From: Plecoglossus altivelis
Taxonomy: Eukaryota; Chordata; Actinopteri; Osmeriformes; Plecoglossidae
Direction: 5' to 3'
NCBI GenBank assembly: GCA_036571765.1
Contig: BROE01000007.1
Span: 8,000,026 to 8,064,025 of the forward strand
DNA length: 64,000 nt
In this document: positions 59,501 to 64,000 of the stretch, in pieces
Layout: every line of letters starts with the position of its first letter
Position numbering within the stretch: position 1 is the stretch's first letter
Notes under the pieces: generated by a model
Database searches by the model: none
Seen by the model: the letters and a program-made list of their open reading frames with translations, nothing else
Told to the model about the DNA's origin: nothing
Position numbers and translations under genes: made by a program

Positions 59501-62351
59501 GGCCCCCAGCCCATACCCCCGATATCCCCATCCGCCCTCCATCCTCGCCTCACCCTACCCACACGCCCGCCCCTACCTCCTCCCATCTCCCATCCTCCCT
59601 CCCTCCACACACAATCCTCGCCATCTCAGCCATCCCCCCATCCCCCCCCACACCCCCAACATCCTCCCGCAACCTCCCCCATCCCCCACGCCGGACACGC
59701 GCCTGACGCCGTCCCGCGCGGCAGCGAGCTGTAGGGAGCAGGTGCGCGCAGCCAACGGCGGCCGCGGGCGGGCACGCGCCCCCGCGCAGCCCTCCGTGGG
59801 GAGGGTGCGGACGCCGCCGGAGGCAACAGGAGTAGTTATCACCACACACATTCCCAAACATCCACCACCTGTCCTCGCTCCAGCTTCCCAGACTCTCTAT
59901 CCTGCGCGCTGCCATTCTCATGGGAACCTTGCGTCTATCTCTCCTGTACCGCCTCCCTGGTACGACCCGCTCCTCCGGCCAGGCCAGGGGGATACCAGGA
60001 TGGCCAGAGCGATCCCGCGAAAGGAAACCGGCTTAATCGACTAGCATGACATCACCAAGAGGCGAGCATACCTCACCAACCGGGTACTCCATCGAAGGGC
60101 CATAGCCCGAGGCTCTTTAATCGAGACACGGCGACGACGCACAGGGGGGTGGGCCTGCATCAGTCGGTCTCGGATCCCCCTGATCGATTGCAGACACGGC
60201 AGAGACAGAGGGGCGTGCAGGTGAACTCTAAATAAGGGAGGCGAGGGCCCAGGACTAAGGAAGCAATTGGCGCACAGAGCCCAATCGCGGGAGAGCCGGG
60301 GCTGAGGATGGCGTAAGGTACTTCTCTGCGGGGCATCGCATCCATAGAAGGGCCTCAGCCTCTCGATGAGGTCCGTCTTGGTTCCTGACACGGGGAGACC
60401 TCGCAGTTTCAGCTCCATCTTTAACTCTGCCACCTTCAATGTGACAGACCGCAAGGCGTTACTTTTGGGTCACTCAGTAAACCAACCATCACCCTGAACC
60501 AACCACTGCTTGACCTAAGGACGGGTGTGTTGTAACTGAGCAGTTATCATGTTTACAGGTGCCTGTTCTCTTACCTTCATGTCCTCTAGGTTAGCAGGCA
60601 GGACACCAGGTCTGCGGTTAGACAGGCTGCTGTTGGGTCGTACGGGCGCAGGGGTGGGCAGAGATACCACAATAGAGGTTGGCAGATTGTTGGCACCATT
60701 GGTCTGACCCTCCACCACTGGCCTGGAGACGGACAGAAGTAACACAGGATTAGGGTTGGGATAGAGAACAAGGGCATAACAGTGAGAAAAGAAGAAAGGA
60801 GGAGAGACCATCAGAGAAAGTGAGAGAGGATGAGATGAAGAGAGGTGGATGTATAACCACAACCATGCCTGGAAGTGGTTTCCTGTGTCCTGCGCCTCAC
60901 TACCCAGTCAGTAAATTGAGCACTCCAGTTGACCTGTTCTAATGGACTTGCTGTTTAGAGGTCTGTCATGGAAGCATCTGGAACAACATCCTGATGCTTA
61001 TTAATATCATTATACAGGATTTGTTATTGGAAACTCGCTAATGGTCCTGTGCATCACTGGAAACAACAATATTTGGACTGCTTTCTATGTACGCAGGAGA
61101 ATGTTCTGGTTCTACTAAGATCTGAAGCTCAGGTAGACAAACACAGGCCTGGAGTCAGAAAGGCCAAAATGTCCCCCCAAAATTCGGTAGGTAGGTAGTA
61201 TAGTAACAGTAATAACATACTTCAGAGGAGCAGGTAGTATGGTCTGGTAGTTGTAGTATAGTAACAGTAATAACATACTTCAGAGGAGCAGGTAGTATGG
61301 TCTGGTAGTTGTAGTGCTGCTGCTGCTGGCTGATGATCTGCAGCTGCAGGAAGAGCTGCTGCTGCTCCAGTAGCCTGGCGTAGGACGAGTCCATGGGGGC
61401 TTCGCTGGCCTCGGCCTTCTGGTCCGGGGGAACGTACTGGTGGTACTTGAGCTTCTTCACTTTGGGCTTGGCCTCTTTCCCCTTCTTACTGCGACTCTTC
61501 TCCGAAGGATGCTTGGGCTGGCTCTGCTGTGGGGAGGAGGAAGGGGCGGATAAGGGGAGAATGGGGATAAAATGGGGTTGTGTTTGCTTTTGGAGAGGCC
61601 AGATTCACTGCCATGCTTTCATTTAAACCAAATACAACTGTTGATCTGCTTACTTTCACTAGGGTTGGCCCCGGCTTGGAGGGAGCGACTGTGGTGATTG
61701 GCTGAGCTGGGGCAGCAGGACGGGACACTGGCTGCTCATTGGTGGACACACCTTTGAGGAAGTCTGTTGTTGCGTGTGTGACCTTAGGTAAAGACCGAAA
61801 CATTAGGAAAGGGAGACATTAAAGGTCATACAGTGCATTGACAGAAATTTTTTAATATCCTGTGGCTTCCTGAATGGAGGTGTGTTGTACCTACCTGTGG
61901 TAGGACGGCGCTGGGAAAGGGGGATGAAGAGGGGGTCTCAAGGGCCCTGGCCTCTCCAGGGGAGGGGGCTAAGGCCTGGGACTCGTGGCTGGCTGGCTGC
62001 TCTGGGGAGAGAGCGTCTCCACTGTCCTCGTCGAAGCCAGGGTAGTCAACCTGGCCCTCTGAGGGACCAACACCAGGGGGCAGCACAGAGGCACAGCATA
62101 TTAACCACACATCAACCAGGACTGGTCTGGTCTGGTCTGGTTCTTCTGTATGTCCCACCCCCTCTGTGTATCCCCCCTCTCTCACCTATGATGGCCTCCT
62201 TGACGCTGGAGTCCACAGGCAGGATGTTCTTCACCACCAGCTCCATGGGTCCAGGTCTCTGGGAGATCTTCTCGTTCAGATCGTCAGCCAGGCGGGCTCT
62301 CTTCAGCCTCATCTGGGTCGCCTGCAGAGAGGGCTCTGCTCCCGTCTCTAA

Positions 62352-62408
<57 letters not shown>

Positions 62409-62811
62409 GTTGGTCACCATACCATGATGTCACAAGCTGTCGCGCCTACTGGCTAACCTGGATCACATGACCCTGGCAGGGGGCAGAGTACCTTGGAGGA
62501 TGTGCATCCTGACCAGCTCAGACCTCTCAGGACGACTACGGATCTTGTGCTTTAGGAAGTTCTCCGTCTGGGGAGGAGAGAGCCACAAAGCACGCTCAGA
62601 GATGTCTACTGTCCTGACTCACACTTGGATGATAAAAGGTTGTATGTGTGTGTGTGTGTGTGTGCGTGTGCGCGCACGTGCTTCTTACCCTGGCTCTCTC
62701 CAGGCTGCGGATCTGCTCATGGAATGCTGCCGGACTCTTAAGAGCTGCATGGAGGAATGTTGGAAGATCAGACATGAGCAGTACCAACATCTGAAGCGGC
62801 GAGCTGCTGTG

Positions 62812-62851
<40 letters not shown>

Positions 62852-62970
62852 GTGGTGCGTGTTTGTTTGTATGTGTATGTGAGGGTGGCAGTGCCCATAC
62901 TCACGTGGCATGATGCCCTGGTCGACCAGCTGCTCACGGGTACGCCTCTGCTGCAGCCTTAACTGCAGAA
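56520..62970 (-). CDS. mrtfb: Myocardin-related transcription factor B, 3' part
   Basis: Actin-regulated SRF coactivator. Exons in coding order: 62905-62970, 62689-62744, 62492-62567, 62186-62347, 61895-62058, 61654-61782, 61279-61526, 60575-60722, SAP exon from 60433 down (end unclear), 58446-59261, 58167-58283, 57851-58006, 57592-57729, 57345-57417, 56520-57112. Seen: RPEL motifs (LQQRRTREQLVDQGIMP; NFLKHKIRSRPERSELVRMHIL; KRARLADDLNEKISQRPGPMEL), basic KVKKLKYHQYVPPDQK, Gln-rich LLEQQQLFLQLQ, SAP domain (VAELKMELKLRGLPVSGTKT), second half of the leucine zipper (RLVEELKMQLEVEKR), PPRYEDAVKQ, QQMDDLFDILIQSGE and the C-terminal activation domain ending DLQLHWD. TTLPVNTALSRHPPQVQ matches MRTFB rather than MRTFA. 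The 5' exons are outside, and the exon with the first zipper half is missing from the expected place. Confidence 0.92.
58488..58870 (-). repeat. 21-bp coding minisatellite in mrtfb (18 heptapeptide repeats)
   Basis: Within exon 58446-59261, 18 tandem copies of a 21-bp unit encode (I/T)LQ(P/S)GTQ on the minus strand. Frame is kept and unique coding sequence of family type lies on both sides (HVLTQPQ before, ILLPVSLPTTALSVQV after; human MRTFB has LLLPVSIQ at the same point). The repeat adds about 126 residues to the Gln-rich linker between the zipper and the activation domain. Confidence 0.95.
59262..60433 (-). other. Anomalous GC-rich stretch where mrtfb exon sequence is expected
   Basis: 59290-59695 is almost G-free on the plus strand, made of CCATCCC/CCCATCC-like pyrimidine runs; 59700-60430 is unusually CpG-rich (GCGCGCAGCC, GGCGGCCGCGGGCGGGC). 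The SAP domain begins at 60433 and reads through IERLRPF, after which the frame continues without family resemblance to a stop near 60044. The linker and the first zipper half (normally a run of about 20 residues before RLVEELKMQL) are not found on either strand. It looks like misassembly or low-quality consensus, or a real insertion that removed the exon. Confidence 0.6.
61195..61315 (-). repeat. 58-bp tandem duplication including an mrtfb splice donor
   Basis: The end of exon 61279-61526 (YNYQTILPAPL), its donor and about 20 intron bases are repeated once with period 58. The upstream donor (GT at 61277-61278) keeps phase with the exon at 60722 (AA + G gives Lys). The second donor (58 bases further, in coding direction) would add 58 bases and shift the frame. 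Confidence 0.93.
61524..61530 (-). promoter_or_regulatory. NAGNAG tandem acceptor in mrtfb
   Basis: Coding-strand CCCCACAG-CAG-AGC gives two acceptors three bases apart, producing VKQSQPKH or VKSQPKH. The Gln form matches human MRTFB (VKQS). Confidence 0.55.
62353..62403. repeat. (CA)n microsatellite
   Basis: CA run directly upstream (coding direction) of the acceptor of the third RPEL exon of mrtfb. It becomes a GT run on the coding strand. Confidence 0.92.
62808..62883. repeat. (GT)n-rich microsatellite in mrtfb intron
   Basis: Imperfect GT repeat with TTTG interruptions between the first two RPEL-region exons. A second TG run lies at 62644-62672. Confidence 0.85.
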
Positions 62971-64000
62971 CTGAGAGAGAGACAGACAGAGAGAGACCGA
63001 GATACAGAGAGAGATACAGACAGAGAGAGACAGAGAGAGAGCGAGATAAGTGTAGGATGGCAGGAGACCGTAGAAAGAGAAAGTTACTTTGTAAGTCCTA
63101 AACTAATGGGGAAACTGTAGGATATCTGCATCAAAAAGGCACAGATAGACCCCGCCCCCCCAAATACACACATTCTTCTCCCTGACCTCTCTGACCACCT
63201 CCCGCCTCACATCCTGTCCTGCTGCTGAGACAGAGACAACAGCACAGCTCTGTCCTCCATCACACAGAGCTGCCCCCACAAACAGACATCACTCAACCAA
63301 CATGGCTACACAGTTACCACACAGGCCCCTGTCTCCTACTCTGCATCTGCAGAGAGGCACATCGTGGAAGAGAGGCAGATGGAAAGAGAGAGCATCACCA
63401 GGTTGGTATCTGCACACCGATGGGCTGTCCACCTCCAGACAAGCCATGGTCCCAGGGACAAGGGTCTCTCCAAGGTCTACAGCCTGTCAGGTCAGCTTCC
63501 AGGTCAGCCTAGCTCAAGTCCCATAGATCCTAGTCCACACAGTGTACCAGTATGAGAGCTGGACTAGAGACTGTCTCCTGCACTCTGATTGTGCCCCTTT
63601 CTGTCTCTCTCAAGAAATACAACAACTGAGTCCCTCCCTCTTTCTGTCTCCCTCCCCCTACTTTCCTCTCTCCCTCCCTCTCTCCCTCCCTCTCTCCCTC
63701 CCTCTGCCAGCAGATTGTAGATGTATTCAGTAGTAAGTGATCCACAGCTAGAGGCAGGGTTAGAGCAGCTCAAGTTAACCAGACCAGCTCCTCCCACCTC
63801 AGTAAACAGGCAGGAATCTGCTTGATTCAAGGACTCTCAAAAGTAAAGCATTGTGAAACCCAGAACAACCACTCTGACACCTTTTTGCATTCCATTCTAT
63901 TGATTTAATTATTAACTCAGATCCTTACCCATATACAACATACATTTCCTGTGAAACACTTTCCAGAATTCTAGATGTATGTGGTACCCCTACCTATACC
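62971..64000 (-). other. mrtfb upstream intron
   Basis: Intronic sequence leading to 5' exons outside the window. It contains AGAGAGAC purine repeats (62970-63050) and a CCCTCCCTCTCT tract (63620-63710). No further exon recognised. Confidence 0.6.

Noticed and set aside
59364..60044. 226-codon plus-strand frame, proline- and serine-rich
   Set aside because: Low-complexity pyrimidine sequence of the anomalous block; no family resemblance and no start or splice context.

Overview
This is a teleost-like vertebrate nuclear window. It holds six protein-coding loci with short GT-AG introns and many CA/GT microsatellites and minisatellites. The gene set is vertebrate; the species cannot be named from the sequence alone. 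There is no bacterial, plasmid, phage or CRISPR content.

Layout, left to right. 1-953: last three coding exons of cox11 (+), cut by the window edge. 2563-10088: rab40b (+), six exons, 286 aa. 10961-15049: kdelr2 (+), five exons, 212 aa. 17034-23394: daglb (+), fifteen exons, 675 aa. 23785-50127: spag9/JIP4 (+), about thirty exons, with an alternative membrane-type first exon, two microexons, a coding Ser/Thr-Pro repeat, and a stretch around 43.4-44.16 kb where the coding sequence is scrambled by small indels. 50958-52599: a LITAF-domain gene (+), five exons, 272 aa, with an N-terminal coding minisatellite. 53.2-62.97 kb: mrtfb (-), convergent with the LITAF-domain gene; its 5' end lies beyond the window, and its post-SAP exon and first half of the leucine zipper cannot be found in an anomalous GC-rich stretch at 59.28-60.43 kb.

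The genes are unrelated housekeeping, trafficking and signalling genes: mitochondrial copper delivery to cytochrome oxidase, a SOCS-box Rab, ER retrieval, 2-AG synthesis, a MAPK/kinesin scaffold, a late-endosomal membrane-associated protein and an actin-sensing SRF coactivator. They share no pathway. kdelr2 and daglb are also neighbours in human (7p22), so that pair is conserved linkage.

I found no wholly new system. The most interesting signals are structural: (i) tandem repeats inside three coding exons (spag9, mrtfb, the LITAF-domain gene), all with periods that are multiples of three; (ii) two independent 53-58 bp tandem duplications that copied an exon end together with its splice donor (rab40b, mrtfb); (iii) the alternative membrane-anchored JIP4 start and the microexon pair; (iv) two patches that look like uncorrected long-read consensus or misassembly. 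Most long open frames outside these genes are artefacts of minisatellites whose unit length is a multiple of three.
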